From Lenzites betulinus (lineage: Eukaryota > Basidiomycota > Agaricomycetes > Polyporales > Polyporaceae): 64,000 nt of DNA. Below the pieces are notes generated by a model. The model searched no databases. It was not told where the DNA came from and saw only the letters and a program-made list of their open reading frames with translations. Both the position numbers and the translations under genes were made by a program. The stretch lies in assembly GCA_022264855.1 (NCBI GenBank), contig JABYQU010000013.1, forward strand, positions 672,950-736,949, in the 5' to 3' direction. Position 1 is the first letter of the stretch. Each line of letters opens with the position of its first letter. Positions 23,986 to 37,745 of this stretch are shown piece by piece.

Positions 23986-26900
23986 ATGTCTTCTCCAGTC
24001 GGCATTCCCGAACATGCGCCTCGAAATGATGAAGACGACCCTATGCAGGGAAGTGGACAGGAGGAAGAAGAGGGCGAGGAGGTAGCCCCTGCTGGCGCGT
24101 CCGACGATAGCTCGGAGGAGCCAGAAGACGATGAGGAGGAGGAGCGGAGGATTCGCGAAGGTTTCATCGTAGACGAGGATGAAGACGAAGAAGAGGAGGA
24201 TGTGGAGGTCAAGAAGAAGCACAAATCAAAGCGCCACAGGAAACCACACCGTCGATCCCGTATGTACTATTCAACGCAGAGTGCGTCCCCCACTCACCAT
24301 TTGCAGGCGACGAGGAGGAAGATGCGCTCGATGAGGATGACCTTGAACTGCTCGAGGAGAACACTGGTGCTTCCTTCTCGCGTCGGCTCACGCGTATTCG
24401 GCCAGGACGTGAAGTGGAATCTCGCGCACCATCCTCATCCAAAGCTCGAGCTGTGATTGAGTCTTCCGACGAGGACCTTGATAACGATGACTTCCCTCGT
24501 GTACAAGATATTCACAACATCTGGGACGACGAGCGAATGGCTGCTGGTCGGGACGACGACGATGTGGACATGGACGACATGGACAACTTCATCGAATATG
24601 AGGACGAGGAGGAAGCAGGTGGAGCTATGGACGAGACTGAGCGCGAGGAGAAACGGAGGGAACGGCGTCGACTAGAGAAGGCTAGGCGTAGGGCGTTCGG
24701 TTCCCGTCCTGAACTGGCTGGGATTGACCAAGGGTGAGTATGCTTTTATTATATCGCTGCGCCAGTATTTGACCGGCTTCCAGCGCCTGGGAAGAGATAC
24801 ACGAGGTATTCGGCGACGGTCATGACTACGACTGGGCACTTGGAGATGACGAAGAGACCAATTTCGAGGAGGACCAAGCCAAGCCTGAGATGAAATATCA
24901 GGATGTATGTTCAGTGTATGTTCATGACCGGGACGATTACTGAACCATGTCCAGGTCTTTGAGCCCTCAGAAATTCGCGCGAGGATGTTGACGGAAGATG
25001 ACGACCTCATCAGGGCACAAGACATACCTGAGCGATTGCAACTGGCTACATCGTCTCTCTCTCCCTCCGCTACACTGTCGATACACAAAGCACTAGTCGA
25101 AACCGACCTAGACGACGCAGCCTCTTGGGTCATCACCCGTCTGTCGAGCCGAAAAGAACGCGAGTTCTTCCGGGGTGACGGACAGTACCACCATCTACTC
25201 TCTGATTTGGTGCAAGCCATCACTTGTGCCCTCCGATACCTCTTCGTCTCAGAATTTGAGGTGCCATACGTCTGGACTCACAAACGGGATTACATCTCTT
25301 ACTTCGACCCTTCAAATCCTCGCGCGCCGGTCGAGCTGCTTTCCCTCGATGACCTGTGGCGACTATACGTCGTTGGCCAAAAGTATCGCTCTCTGTTAGA
25401 GCGGCGCTCTGCCCTGGATGCTCTGTATGCGAGGTTTGGTGTCCACGACGACTACTTCGAGAACGAGGTGCGGAAACGGGTAGAGACAGCTGAGATGTCC
25501 GCAGACGCTATCGAATGGCTCGGCATGAAGTATCGTGAAGAAAAGAAGAACAAGTTCGACGTTCACTTCCACGATGACGAGGAGCAGACTGAAGTGCGCA
25601 AACACAAGATGCCGAGCCGAGTCTCTGCCTACGAGCTGGCGAAGAAAAGCGTTGTTTCCAAACTCGCCGAAGTACGTTTCGATTATGTGGTATGTTTAAC
25701 CTTGAAACAATGCTGATATCGTCTGGTAGGGATTTGGCATCAAACCTCATGAGGTTGTGTTAAACTTCATCTCGGATCACAACACGCACTTTGTCGAGGA
25801 ACAAGAGCTAAACCCTCTGGCCTGTGCTGAGCAGTTCGCTGATCCTGATGTCACTCGAGCCCAACCTGCAGAAGAGCTTCTTGCGCGAGCGCGAATGATC
25901 ATCGCCACGGAGCTTGGGAAGGATCCACTACTTCGTAATGAGATGCGGAATACTTTCAAGTCAAATGCCCTGGTTTCAGTATCTCCTACAGAGCGCGGCA
26001 TCACGAAGATCGACGAGCAACACCCCTACTTCGTGAGTGTATTCACTATTATTCAAAATTGGCCGCTCATTTGTTGCCATCCAGAATTTCAAGTACTTGC
26101 TTAACAAGAACGCCGGAGAAATGCTCCAGTCACCACAGTTCCTCAACATCTTGGCTGCAGAATCAGACCATCTAGTAACGGTGTCTATCACGCTGCGCCC
26201 GGAGGCTAAGGCGAAGTTCGAGCGCAAGCTCAATGATGCCTTCCGCTCAGACAGCTACAGCGATACTGCTCGAGCTTGGAATGAGGAGCGTTCACGTGTC
26301 ATACAGGAGGCGCTAGAGCAGCATCTCCTTCCCATCGGTGTCAAGTGGACGCGCGAGTGGATCAGAGAAGAGGCCGAAGACTACCTTGCGAAGCAGTGTG
26401 CTCAAAGTCTCCGAGAGGTATGTGCCGGATCGTTCTACCTAACAGGTCGCTCATGTTCTACAGCGAATCGATGTCGCACCCTTCATCCCCCCAGAGATGA
26501 AGCGAGGAGAAACCCCCAGCGTCATGGCTATGTCATGGGGTAAGGGCGACCCGCATAAGGACTCGATAGCCATTGTGTTTTTGGACGAAGCGGGCCGGCT
26601 GCGAGAACACACCAAGCTCGACAACCTCGTCAACACGGAGAACCAAGACGAGTTCATGGACATGATCAAGCGGCGACGACCTGATGTTATCACAGTTGGA
26701 GGCTTCAGCATCGCAACCACAAAACTCGTACGGCGAATCAAGGAGCTACTTGACGCAGCGAAGAATGGCGGCGATCGTTCTGCCGAGGTACCCAATACGC
26801 CTGTGATCTACGTTCACGACGAAGTAGCTCGAATCTACCAACACAGCCATCGAGCAGAGGAGGAATTCAGTGCTCTCACCCCTCTCGGGAAGTACTGCGT

Positions 26901-29302
26901 GGGTTTAGCGCGGTACACGCAAAGCCCGCTGAACGAGTATGCCGCGCTTGGCTCGGATATCACCGCAATCAACTTTGAGGATGAGTTCCAGCAACTGGTG
27001 AGTGAATTTGCGTGTTGTGACGTATATCCTTGTTCATCGCAGCTATTCAGGTCCCGAAGGAGAAGTTGCTTACCGCGCTTGAACGTGTCCTCGTGGACGC
27101 GGTCAACAAGGTCGGCGTCGACATCAACCGTGCCGTGACCGATGCGTACTATCAGCACCTGCTGCGCTTCATCTGTGGTCTTGGTCCTCGCAAAGCTCAG
27201 GTTCTAATCAAGAAAATCGCGTCTATAGTATGTGTCTTCGATTGATGTTTGCCTCTCACTCTAAATCATTTTTCTCAGGGTGGCAACCTCGTCAACCGAG
27301 ACCAATTCATCAAAAACGGTTTGCTGACGACGAAGATATTCCTGAACGCTGCTGGCTTCCTGCGCATCGTCCAAGACTCGGAACCGAAACCTGCGAAGAA
27401 CCGTCATGGCGAAGACATAGACGTCCCTGATCCGCTGGACAGCACTCGAGTCCATCCCGAGGACTATGAGCTGGCTCGCAAGATGGCTACTGATGCTCTC
27501 GAGCTCGACGAGGAAGACATTCACGACGAGCATCCCTCCCATGTCGTCGCTGTCATCATGCAAGATGACGACAATGTCAAGAAGCTGGATGATCTCAACT
27601 TGGACGACTTCGCCGTGAACATGTTTGTAGCGAACAACGACAAGAAGCGGCATACGTTGAACGTGATTCGCGCCGAGCTCCTTGATCCCTTTGGAGAGCG
27701 ACGTCCAGACTTCACCCTTCCCAACGACTGGGAAGTCCTCACGATGCTCACAGGCGAAACTAGGCGGACTCTCCACGTTGGAATCATCGTCTCAGTGCAG
27801 GCTGCGCGCGTCAAGGACAACTTCGTCATCGTTCGCCTTGACTCTGGCATCGAGGGCACGATCACCAAGCGCTACCTCACCGACGAAGGACTAAGCCCGA
27901 CTCAGGTGGTGAAGCCAGGACAGACGCTCTCTGGCGTTATCATCGATGTCAAGCTCGATCTCTCTGCGGACCAGTTCACCGTTGAGCTTTCCACCCGCGA
28001 GACCGACGTCAGCTCGGGTGACAACCAGTATCGACGCATCAAGCCCGATGACGCTTGGGATCACGCCCAGCATGAGCGCGACCAGGAGATGCAGGCACGT
28101 AAGAAGCGGGCTGAGGTGGACAGGACACGGCGGGTTATCAAGCACCCCAACTTCCACAACTTCAACTCGCAGCAGGCTGAACAGTACCTCGAGAAGCAGC
28201 AGCGCGGTGATGTTGTGATCCGTCCGTCGTCCAAGGGCTCGAGTCATCTCGCCGTCACATGGAAGGTCGATGATAAGTTGTATCAGCACATCGGTATGTG
28301 GCTAGTCGCATATCCAGGGGGACTACGCTCACCGTCCTCGTATGTCATAGATGTCATGGAGCTTAATGCCGATCCTAGCGGTCAAGCCGCCGGGTCGAAG
28401 TTCATCGTGGACGGCACGCTGCAGTTCTCTGATCTGGACGAGCTGATTGTCAACCACGTCCAAGCGATGGCAAGGAAGGTAGAAGAGTTGATGGTGCACG
28501 AGAAGTTCAAGCCTGGGACGGAAGACGATCTTCGTGAGTATATCTCGTCGTCACGGTTATGCTCCCTGCTAACGTAAACTCTATCCAGATCTCTTCCTAA
28601 GGAATTTCGTTGCCGCCAACCCTTCCAAGAGTGCTTACGGCTTCACGCTCAACCGCAAGCGGCCGGGACACTTCAACCTCTGCTACCTCGCGAACAAGAA
28701 CTCCACTGTCCAAACCTGGGTATGTTTCCTAGATCCGTGCTCTTGAAATCGACGTCTAAAGATTCTGCAGCCTGTCCGAGTCACACCACATGGCTACTAT
28801 TTGTTCGATACTCCTGCTGCAGGTGTCCCAGAGCTCTGCGATGCTTTCAAAGTCAGGTATGTGTCCAAGCGCGCCGTATTCATTCACCGTATACTCACTT
28901 CTAAACAGGCAAAAGTCTATGTCTCTTGGCGGTGGTCTGGGCGGCGGACCTGGAGGCAAGACACCATATGGGGGCCGTACGCCTGCAGCACGGACGCCTG
29001 CCCCTGGACACACCACTCCAGGACACATGTCCGCACGCCAGGTCGGCCGCACGCCGAACCCCTACGGGGGCGCGTCAACACATCCCAGTGTGCCCGCGCC
29101 TGGCGGTGGCTTCCCTCCGGCCGGCTACGGCGGCATGTCGCAGTACGGCGGGCCTCAATACGGTGCCCCCGCAGCGGGCTTCCAGACACCCGCGTACCAG
29201 CAACCTGCGCCGTCCGGCTTCGCACAGCCGCCCGCACCCCCGGGCGTGCACCCGTCGCGCGCAGCGATGATCCAGGGCAATAGCTGGCCGAACGGATTCT
29301 GA
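23986..29302 (+). CDS. SPT6: Transcription elongation factor and histone chaperone SPT6
   Basis: Nuclear protein that travels with RNA polymerase II and reassembles nucleosomes. ATG 23986 ([10 protein letters not shown]) opens a long acidic N-terminus (runs of E/D to about 24.7 kb). Then come the helical core, the YqgF-like domain ([20 protein letters not shown] at 26.5 kb), the helix-hairpin-helix region ([19 protein letters not shown]), an S1 domain ([16 protein letters not shown]), and tandem SH2 domains ([36 protein letters not shown]). The last exon is rich in Gly, Pro, Thr and Tyr ([17 protein letters not shown]), the usual SPT6 tail, and ends at TGA 29300-29302. About 1,550 residues from roughly a dozen exons. 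A later ATG would only trim the acidic start. Confidence 0.95.
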
Positions 29303-29575
29303 GGTACACTATAGATGGCAGATTGGTGTACTCGCATCCGTTTGCACGCGCCCTGGGACAGTTCTCTCTTGTTGTCAGTCGATCGATCTTACACCTTCGT
29401 ACGTTATAACAGTTCATGCTACCGGCTGTAATACATTGTATACTATTCGCGAATGACGGAAAACGGCCATTCGGCCTTGTTGTGCTACAGCTAGAAATAC
29501 GTATGAGGATCCGGATGGCATCCGTCTATGATGCGTATTGGTGTTCTCAGGCGATACGAGAGGTAACCACCTCTA

Positions 29576-30912
29576 TCAATCATCCAATAGCTTTCTAACG
29601 TCCATGAGCACCTCTTCAAGCCCCGGTAGGTATTGTTCCTCCCCCCGAGAACGAGTCTTGAAGTCTTCGTAACACGCGGTCACCCGTTCCATAATAAATT
29701 CGAGGGGCGCCGTGAACTCCAGAGGTGTGCGGGGCCATAGAGTCTCATTGACCGCACATGGTTTGCCCGAGGCGAGATACAACGCATGCCGCACCATTCG
29801 CCAAAACGTCGCCCAGCTGATAGCGATGATTTGGAATGTCAGTAGCGTCCTGATAGGGACTGTTAAGCACGCAAGCCATGAGGCGGGTACGCACTTCCAG
29901 CCAGCATCCTTCTCGACGACGTCCTGCACGATCGCAACCCACTCCCGCTGCCACTCTGCTTCAGGTGCGCCACCCTGAGAGAGCAGCTCCTGGACGTCTT
30001 CGAGTGCGTGCTCGACTTCCTGGACTTTTGCGCACATAGACGCGTAAAGCGAAGGAAGGTTCACGGCGTTGCACCAGTTGTGGTTGATAGATATGCAGTC
30101 AGTGAGGTTCTCCACTTGATGGTACCACCCGCTCGGCCTGGGGTAGGAGCAGATCAGCAGCGTGGCCTGCGAGATGGTGGAAGGAGGGCAGAGGGCACCC
30201 ACACGAATATCGTCTCTCCCGAGTTCTGCTCGACGACAATAGGGCGCGCCTGCGCGAAGGAAGGGTATGTCTGGGGATCGACATCCCGCACGTCGAACGC
30301 GGTCTCTGCGTGCTCCTCGCCCCCTCGGCGAAAGAGGAGCGGCGTCTGCTCGGGAGGGAAGAGCCACCATCGCTTGCGCCCGCAAACGTTCGTCGACCAC
30401 GAGTACGAGGTGTAGACGTCGCGATGCAGCGGCGTGAATGTCCCTGAGGCCCCGACATAGACGAAGCGGAAGTCATCTTCCGTGTGCGCCGAGTAATACG
30501 CGTTCATCCAGTCATCGCGGAAGACGTCCGGGGTGGTGTAGACTTCGGCGTGAGGCGAAGTGGGGGAGGGGCTGGTAGCAAGCGTGCGCGCTAGATGCCA
30601 GTCTTTGACGTAGAGAGACTGGCCCTGCCCTGTTTCCCATAAGGCGACGACGTCCCGGAAGAGCATCTGCTCGCGCCGCTGGTCGCTGAACTCGCGTGTG
30701 GCGCAATCTGCCACTGTGACTTCAAGGTGGCCATAGTCACTTGCCAGGTGTTCCCAGTTGATTTTCTCATCATTTGACCTCCAATAGGCGTATGCATGCC
30801 ATGATGTTATGAGGGATGGGCCGAAGATGACAGGCAAATTGGGCAGCAGGTAGTGCTCAAAGAACTCTTTGTAGTGAGAAGGGGTGTCGAGTCTATCACA
30901 TCTGACCTCCAT
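29576..30912 (-). CDS. JmjC-domain hydroxylase, JMJD4-like
   Basis: Fe(II)/2-oxoglutarate oxygenase of the JMJD4 type; the human member hydroxylates a lysine of translation termination factor eRF1. Exon 1 starts MEVRCDRLDTPSHYKEFF and contains LPVIFGPSLITSWHA, the iron ligands HRD in TFTPLHRDVYTSYSW, and GRKRWWLFPPEQ. Splicing through GTGGGT...CCCCAG restores FVPSGWYHQVENL, and the distal iron-binding His lies in ISINHNWCNAVNL. A further intron restores DAGWNWATFWRMVRHALYL near the C-terminus. The reading frame looks intact. It is convergent with SPT6 and divergent from the small membrane protein at 31224. Confidence 0.9.
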
Positions 30913-31223
30913 TCAGCCTGATGGATAATTATGCATCAAAAGAGGCGATTATGGAAAACGTAAGGAGGCTGACCGTATGGCAATGGAAGTGATGGCTGCT
31001 GGCGTTGAATGGTAGAGGGCAATAGCTTCTGATCCTAACACAGACAAACAGCACGATGCCCGGGTTTGGGCGGGTGACGTCAGGGCTGCGTTGTGGCTGC
31101 ACGCTTGCAAGGCGCGGGCCCGAGGACCACGTCTCCGCAGCTTCTCCCCTTCCCGCATCCTTCTGCGCTCCTTTTCGTGCACATCTTACCCGTATATATA
31201 TTCTCCTTCTTCACCTCCGCATC

Positions 31224-32011
31224 ATGTCCTCAGAGATAGAGCTCGAAGACTTGTCGAAGCGTACTCAAATCAAATCTGACCACACAAATGAGACGCCACC
31301 AGACACCAACTACCCTGTGGTGGAGGACGGTGTGGTCTTTGCTTGGGCATGGGCATCAGCAATAATGTGCGTTATAAACTTAACTTTCAATACACTCTGG
31401 CTCACACACGCGCTGTAGCCTCTTGGTACTCTCCATACCCCTGATACTATCCCCGAGGCTGCTCCTGTTCTTGTCAGAAACGAGCACCGAGCGGAGGGCC
31501 GCACTCACACCACTAGAGTCGTTCATGGCTCTTCACGCTGGTATCTTGCTCTCTGCCATTGCCCTCGCGCTTATATTCAATGTACGTGCTCAGCCCTGCT
31601 GTCGATCTGCTGCAAACTAAGTCGTTCAACAGATACCGTCAGACCCCTTACATATCACAGCGAAACACGAGGCACCTGGGCATCCCCTCTTGGCCCCTCT
31701 ATCTTACTCATGTGTTCTCATCTCGTTCATTTCATACAACACCCAGTCCGTAGGGCCCCTGGGGTTCCTTGTATGTCTCGGCTCGGGCACCATTGGATTA
31801 TGGGGACTGTGGGCGGTGAGTAGCTTGCGTGCTAAAGAACAGGCGTCATAGGAACTCACGCGAAGTGTAGATCCTCTTTTCTGGCTCTGCATATGTCTCC
31901 CGCAAAACTGGGGCAGACAAGCGAACGTCGCGGTTTCTGTTCGGGAACAAAGCAGCAGCATCTGTGCAGAAGAAGCAATGGAAGAGAGAGCAGGAGCACA
32001 AGAGTTCGTGA
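31224..32011 (+). CDS. Small multi-spanning membrane protein, unknown function
   Basis: Four exons can be joined: 31224-31366, one from 31420, one from about 31632 to 31815, and 31871-32011. The start is [15 protein letters not shown]. Hydrophobic segments include [40 protein letters not shown] and [20 protein letters not shown], so three or four membrane spans are expected. The C-terminus is basic and soluble ([17 protein letters not shown]). A TATATATA stretch at 31193-31200 lies just upstream of the start. I recognise the general pattern of an uncharacterised fungal membrane protein but can assign no function. Confidence 0.75.
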
Positions 32012-32327
32012 AGTGCTCTTCGGTAGGGATGTCCAAACCGTTGTACGTTGTATACAGTACACTAAATATCGTGCGGGTGTAAGTCTCATGAGGCCCTGCG
32101 AGTTTGCGTACGTTTGACGGTGCTGAACGAGGACAATATGCATGAATCCCGGCTAGGAACGCATGAAGTACGGGAACGCGTCTCGCAGGTTAGGGTTTAG
32201 CGTGATCGCCGATTGAGTTCGCCGATCGAGGGATCATCTGCTCGTCCCGACTCGTTCCGTCGCCTATGGGCGCCAATGGCTTTCCGTCCACTCATCCAAG
32301 TTTAGGCGGGCTCGTCTTCAGTGAATC

Positions 32328-33732
32328 ATGGCTACTACGCCGCAAACTATCGACGAACTTATCGACAAACTATCCTTGGACTCGGACCCCGTACGCGAGG
32401 CAATTGCGTCCGAACTTGGCGGTACGCGCTCTTCTGCTTCTAGCAGCCATCCGCAAGTAAACCTTATGCGATCATTTAACTTTCATTGAACCTCCGGCAT
32501 TCTCCAACGGCTATCAATTGTATGTCAAGGAAGCTCTGCAAAGCATCTACGGGGAGGATGCCCTCACAATATGGAAACCTAGCCAGCCAGGGAGCCGGCC
32601 CTCTACCCCAGATGCCGGAACTATCCACTTTGAGGTCACTTTGAGGTGAAGGTCTCGTACGACTACGTGGCTCTTCCAATGTACTTATTGGGTTGCAGTA
32701 TAGACATACCCGCAGGGCACAGCGCGGACGAATCCTCCCATCCAATTAACATCCTCGTCACTTTGCCCCCCACATACCCATCCACTTCCGCGCCCCAGCT
32801 ACAGCTTCTCTCGCGATACATCGGACCCTATGGCGTAGACGCGCCGCTCTTCGGCACCGTCCTTCGAACGTTCATCTCCCGTGGCGGTGTCGAGTGGACG
32901 CCAGATTACGTCTGCGTCTTCGATGGGCTGGAATGGGTGAAGGAGCGCTGCGCGGAGTGGCTCAGCGAACGGATGAGCGAAAATAAGGTCGGCGAGTTGA
33001 TGCGGGAGGACGAGCGAGGACGGACGGGAAATCCGCGCGAGACCCAGAATGGCGATGAAGAGGACGAGGGGAAGCCCAGTTCGCGAGCAGGGCGCGAACC
33101 TCCCCCCGTGCCAGCAGAGATGCCTCCTGGGATCACCATTACGGAGGCTGAAGCCATCCATGACCGCAAGAGTGTCTTCATTGGGAGAGCATGTCCTATC
33201 ACCGACCCATCGCAGGTATGGCGTTATGTTTATGTTTCGTTCGTAAGGTTGCTAATTAGGATGCGTTGCGTTTCAGGTACCACTCATCCTCGATCACATT
33301 ATGTCGGACCGGCGTATATCCCGTGCAGCCCATCCCATCATCAACGCCTGGCGATGCAAAGTAGGCAACATCCTGCATCAAGGTGAGTCTGCATATGTCC
33401 GAATATCTGTAACTCGCTGAACGCTTTCTGTCAGACAATGACGACGATGGTGAGACCGCAGCGGGAGGACGCCTTGCGCACTTGCTACAAATACTGGTGA
33501 TTACCGCACTGTCTGCGTATGATCTATGCACTAAACACCTTTGGTTCAGGAGGTAGATAACGTCCTCGTTATCGTGACACGGTATTTCGGAGGGATCCAT
33601 TTAGGACCCGACAGGTTCAAACACATCAATCAGGCCGCGCGAAACGCCCTCGAGCTCGGCGGTTTCCTTGACGCGCCAGATGAAGTCCACAGAGGAAGGA
33701 AGTCTGGCAAGGCGCGCGGTCATGCGAAGTGA
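32328..33732 (+). CDS. YIH1: IMPACT/YIH1 homologue (RWD plus Impact domain)
   Basis: Cytoplasmic regulator that competes with the Gcn2 kinase for Gcn1, dampening the amino-acid starvation response. ATG 32328 gives MATTPQTIDELIDKLSLDS. The RWD domain follows (NGYQLYVKEALQSIYGEDAL; INILVTLPPTYPSTSAPQLQ). A charged Pro-rich linker leads to the Impact (UPF0029) domain: IHDRKSVFIGRACPI, then VPLILDHIMSDRRISRAAHP, then DNVLVIVTRYFGGIHLGPDR. It ends in a basic tail (RGRKSGKARGHAK) and TGA at 33730. Five or six short introns keep the frame open. Gene order and lengths are as expected for the family. Confidence 0.93.
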
Positions 33733-34188
33733 CGACGATTTCCTCCGGTGCTGTTATTCAGGGTTTTACCCGTTCGGTCACGCACATGCTATACGTGCTA
33801 TCCTATGTTATACGCTGTTTTGATCCGGTTCTAATAGTATGTTCTTACCACGAACACCTCTGTGTTCGTCAAGCAAACGTGACCTCAGAGAACAGGAGAA
33901 TGCACAGTTTCTAGTGTAGACGAGCTAATTGAAACACGATATATTATTGCGATAGCTACATCGTACATACGGAGGCTAGCAAGACTTGAAGTTGTAGAAC
34001 TACCTCAAGGTCGACCCTGGTGGGCCCTGCCAGCTCGATCGTTCGTAGGACTAATATTGATCGCGACTCAGACTCGCGAGGATGATCCGCATTGCGTCAG
34101 GGCGCTTGCCAATCACTGCGAGTCAGTGACGCCCGTGTGCTCTCACCCAGGCAGCCAACTCGGACAACCCTCCTCTCCTCTTGCCACC
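33733..34188. other. Intergenic, no gene recognised
   Basis: AT-richer spacer of 456 bp between the stop of the IMPACT gene and the start of the dipeptidase gene. It should hold the terminator of the first and the promoter of the second. No open frame or repeat stands out. Confidence 0.5.
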
Positions 34189-35905
34189 ATGCCTGAGAAC
34201 GGCGAGACTGCTCCACTCCTCGGGGAGAACGTCCCCAACCTCGCGCGAAACACCAACCTCAACGGAGATGCCACTGCCGACCGTGTTCGACGTGCTGCAA
34301 CCGTTCGCGCAGTCACCTATGGCGTCCTGACCACGCTGTTCGTTGTTGCACTCGTGCTCATGCTATCGCTGTGGGACAAGCTGTCTGGCACGATTGGTCG
34401 GCTTCCTAAGGACCCGCACCAAGCAGCCCTGGTTGTCCTCCAGAAGTCACCCATCATTGTGAGCCTTGTATCATGGGTGCACACTTGATTTGACTCCGAG
34501 ACCCTATCGGCAGGACGGTCATATTGGTACGCAAACATCCTCCAAGTGGTGCGCTTTATCTTGACATCTCACATGCCTCTAGATCTTCCCATACTTGTTC
34601 GTGAGCTTCACAAGAACAATGTATCCGCGGTGGACTTGGCCAATCCCTTTTCGGGACATGTCGACATCCCCCGCCTGCTCGAGGGCAAAGTTGGAGGCTT
34701 CTTTTGGTCCGTATACGTTGACTGCCCGCGGCCTGATGCAGGAGATGACTACCTGAAGGCAACATGGCGTGTCCGGTACGTCCGAGGTATCCGCATAGAT
34801 GTATCTCAATATTGAGAATATTCCGAAACAGCGATACGTTAGAGCAAATCGACATCGCGAAGCTCCTCATCAACAAGTACCCTGATGTGAGTTCGTTCAA
34901 TAATTTACCTGTTTGCTCCGAATTGACCTCTTTATAGACCTTCAGCTTCTCACTTACTTCCAAAGACGTCAAGACTTCAATCAGCCGCGGCAAGATTGCT
35001 AGCCTGCTCGGCGTCGAAGGGTATGCTATCTGCAGCACTCATCCCCGCACCCGCTTATCCCATTTCAAAGCGGCCATCAGCTCGGAAACTCCCTGCAGGT
35101 CCTGCGGCAGTATCACGAGCTCGGCGTGCGTTATGTGACACTCACGCACGCGTGCCACAACGCGTTCGCGGACTCGTGCGGCATCCAGCCCGGGATCGAG
35201 CCGCGCTGGGGCGGCCTCTCCGACTTTGGATACTCGCTCATCGATGAGATGAACCGTCTCGGCGTGCTCGTCGACCTCAGCCACACCTCGGACGACACCG
35301 CGCGGCAGGCGCTGCAGTACTCCAAAGCCCCGGTCATCTGGTCGCATTCGTCCGCGCGCGCCGTGCATGATGTGCCCCGCAATGTGCCCGACGACGTGCT
35401 CAGGCTGGTTGGGACCGGCCCGAATCAGACCGACGCAGTGGTCATGGTAAACTTTGCCCCTTTCTTCGTCGCGCCGGCTGGCGAGGCCGACCTCAAGGCC
35501 GTCGCTAACCATGTTGAGCACATCGCGAAGATTGCAGGCAAGAAACAGTGAGGAGCTTTATCCCCTCGCATGAGACGCCATAGTATTCACAATGACTTCA
35601 CAGCGTCGGCCTGGGCAGTGACTATGACGGTATTCCCGCAGGCCCCGTTGGCCTTGAGGACGTCTCAAAGTACCCCGACTTGGTGAGCATCGGGTGTACA
35701 CTTCTGCCAATATGAGAGCTAAATGAGACCGTCTGGGTAGATCGCCCAGCTGTACTCGCGCGGTTGGAACGCGTTCGAGCTTGCTGGGCTGACCGGCGGG
35801 AACCTGCTCCGTATCCTAGAGGGCGCAGAGCGTGTCGCATGGGAGCTGCAGCGGTCAGGCGTGCAGCCCGTCATGGCGCGCTATGACAAGAGGTCCGACC
35901 TCTGA
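34189..35905 (+). CDS. Membrane dipeptidase (renal-dipeptidase family M19)
   Basis: Zinc dipeptidase that cleaves dipeptides. ATG 34189 gives [14 protein letters not shown], a cytoplasmic start followed by one membrane anchor ([21 protein letters not shown]), so a type II membrane protein is expected. Metal ligands are in place after splicing: HxD in DGHIDLPILV (usually DGHNDLP), the Glu in [17 protein letters not shown], His in [15 protein letters not shown] and [14 protein letters not shown], and Asp in VGLGSDYDG. The frame continues through about seven exons to TGA at 35903. It looks complete and active. Confidence 0.92.
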
Positions 35906-36116
35906 AGGGCGTGTCGGACATGGTACAGGAGTTGAAAATGCAATGTCGGCGGGAATTGTACTTTCTGTTTGTTGTGCTGCTACGCCAGGAGTTTGCTTGC
36001 TGTCATTCTATACGCGTCCAGTTGAATAGGGACTCTGTCACGGTGTATGTAGGTCCGTAATTTAAGAAGCATTCACATGTTGAATCATCCCTAGGGGTAT
36101 TCCGAGCAAGCCATCG

Positions 36117-37745
36117 TCATGTCGAAGGGGCTTCCGCGGATTCAACTGGCTCGCCTTTCTCGCCGAGTGGCAGGTCGGGGATGGGACCTGGTACTTCGAG
36201 CTTTTCCGCGTCCACAGACACGGCTTTCTCGCTCTCAGCGTTGCTCGATCTGACCCGCTGCGCTATTAGTACGAGCCCCGGATACATGTTCTGGGGACGC
36301 TTGTGAGCTAGGAAACCACGCAGCAAGCCGCTTCTGCGGTGAACGTACCATGAGTGGGATGATAAGCGCATCTCCCGCTGAGATCAACGCGTATTTCAGC
36401 GCCGGCCGTTCTACGTGCCATTCAGTAGCGTACGCGCGGCGGAACGTACGCCATCCCTGTGTGTACAGCATATGCAGTCAGTGTGTACCATATAAAATGA
36501 GGAGAGGAGCACGACGCACCATGGTGACGATGGCGGGTACCCCATAAACGATGAACATCGTCCGCACGAAGTCGGTCTGGGTGCGCAGGTAGCGCCCTAT
36601 CGAGTCCCGACTTTCCCTTTGGATTGTAGTATTTTAGCATGGGATCTAACAGGGAAGGCTGGAGAGAATGCGCACCATAAGTGGTAGACGGCGAGCAGCT
36701 TTGCGATCGTGCGCGAGTACGAGAGCAGCTTCACGCTGAAGGCGTCCAAGGGGCGAGCATCGGAAACTCCCCATTCCCGCGTGGAGGGCGTGCTCGCGGA
36801 GAAGTCGTAGAGCTCAGGCCAGCAAATGCCTCTGACGTGCTTCACCGCGGACGCTACAAGGGAAATAGATGAAGTGAGCGATCGGCCCTTGAGTGTGCAA
36901 GAAAGCGAAATGCATACCGCAAGCGACGAGGAAGGGCGCGCAGAGGACTACACCCAGTGCTACCCCGAGCCGCAGCTGCTTCGGGGGAAGATACGTGAAA
37001 GCGACGCATCCCACCAGTACGGCAGCATGCAAGACCGTCTGCAAAAGGAACGAGAATACAGCGAAGTGGCGGCCAATGAGCCAGGTAGACAGATACGATG
37101 ACGACGTGCACTTACATCCGTGGCGGCCAGGGCGCTGCCGACACACCCATGCCCCGTGTACGGAGGTTGGCTATCCAACCTGGACGTCGGGTACGGACTC
37201 CTGCATTGGGGGTCGTTCAGGCAGTCGGAGCAGCTGAGAGCCAAGACATCGCGCAGGAGGGTCACGGAGGTCGAGATCTCGGCAGCCAAGACTCCAAATG
37301 TCTCGATGAGCCTCGAGATCATCCCCAGCCACGTTATGAAGCACGTCACGAAATCCGATACGACAAAAAGGAGGACCGCCGAGACGAGGCCATCCCTGTA
37401 CTTTTTCGACCTGTGTCACAACAAGTCGGTCAGCTTGATTCGAGCGCGGCCACAGAGCTCGAGGCCACAGGTCGGACTTACCTGATGGTGTAAAGCACTG
37501 CGAAGGTAATCACTGTGAATACACCTGTGGGGAGCACGGTTCAGCAGCATAAACTTGGCCAACAACAGACCCAGCCTGGTACCTAGTGCTAACGTGTTTG
37601 TCAACGAGTCTGTTATGGTGATCCTGACGCGTAACCACTGTAGGTCCATATTGGGGGTGCGATCCCGACCGAGTGGTATCATCTTCCGCATTTCGGCGAG
37701 CACCCTGGCCGGCGGTGTGCCAGTGCTTGTCTTCTCGAAATTCAT
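36117..37745 (-). CDS. Multi-spanning membrane protein A, unknown function
   Basis: Minus-strand gene with several short exons. The start is ATG 37745 (MNFEKTSTGTPPARVLAEM), or 37784 upstream in frame. After a leader (NMDLQWLRVRITITDSLTNT) come hydrophobic segments, including FVVSDFVTCFITWLGMISRL, then a Cys-containing loop (GHGCVGSALAATDV) and further spans. The C-terminus has RPQNMYPGLVLIAQRVRSSN followed by an acidic/Pro tail. It is a tandem paralogue of the next gene, which has the same exon layout and the same GCVGTALIATDV and DMYPGLALLVQKL motifs. Six or seven membrane spans are likely. I do not recognise the family. Exact splice sites were not resolved. Confidence 0.65.
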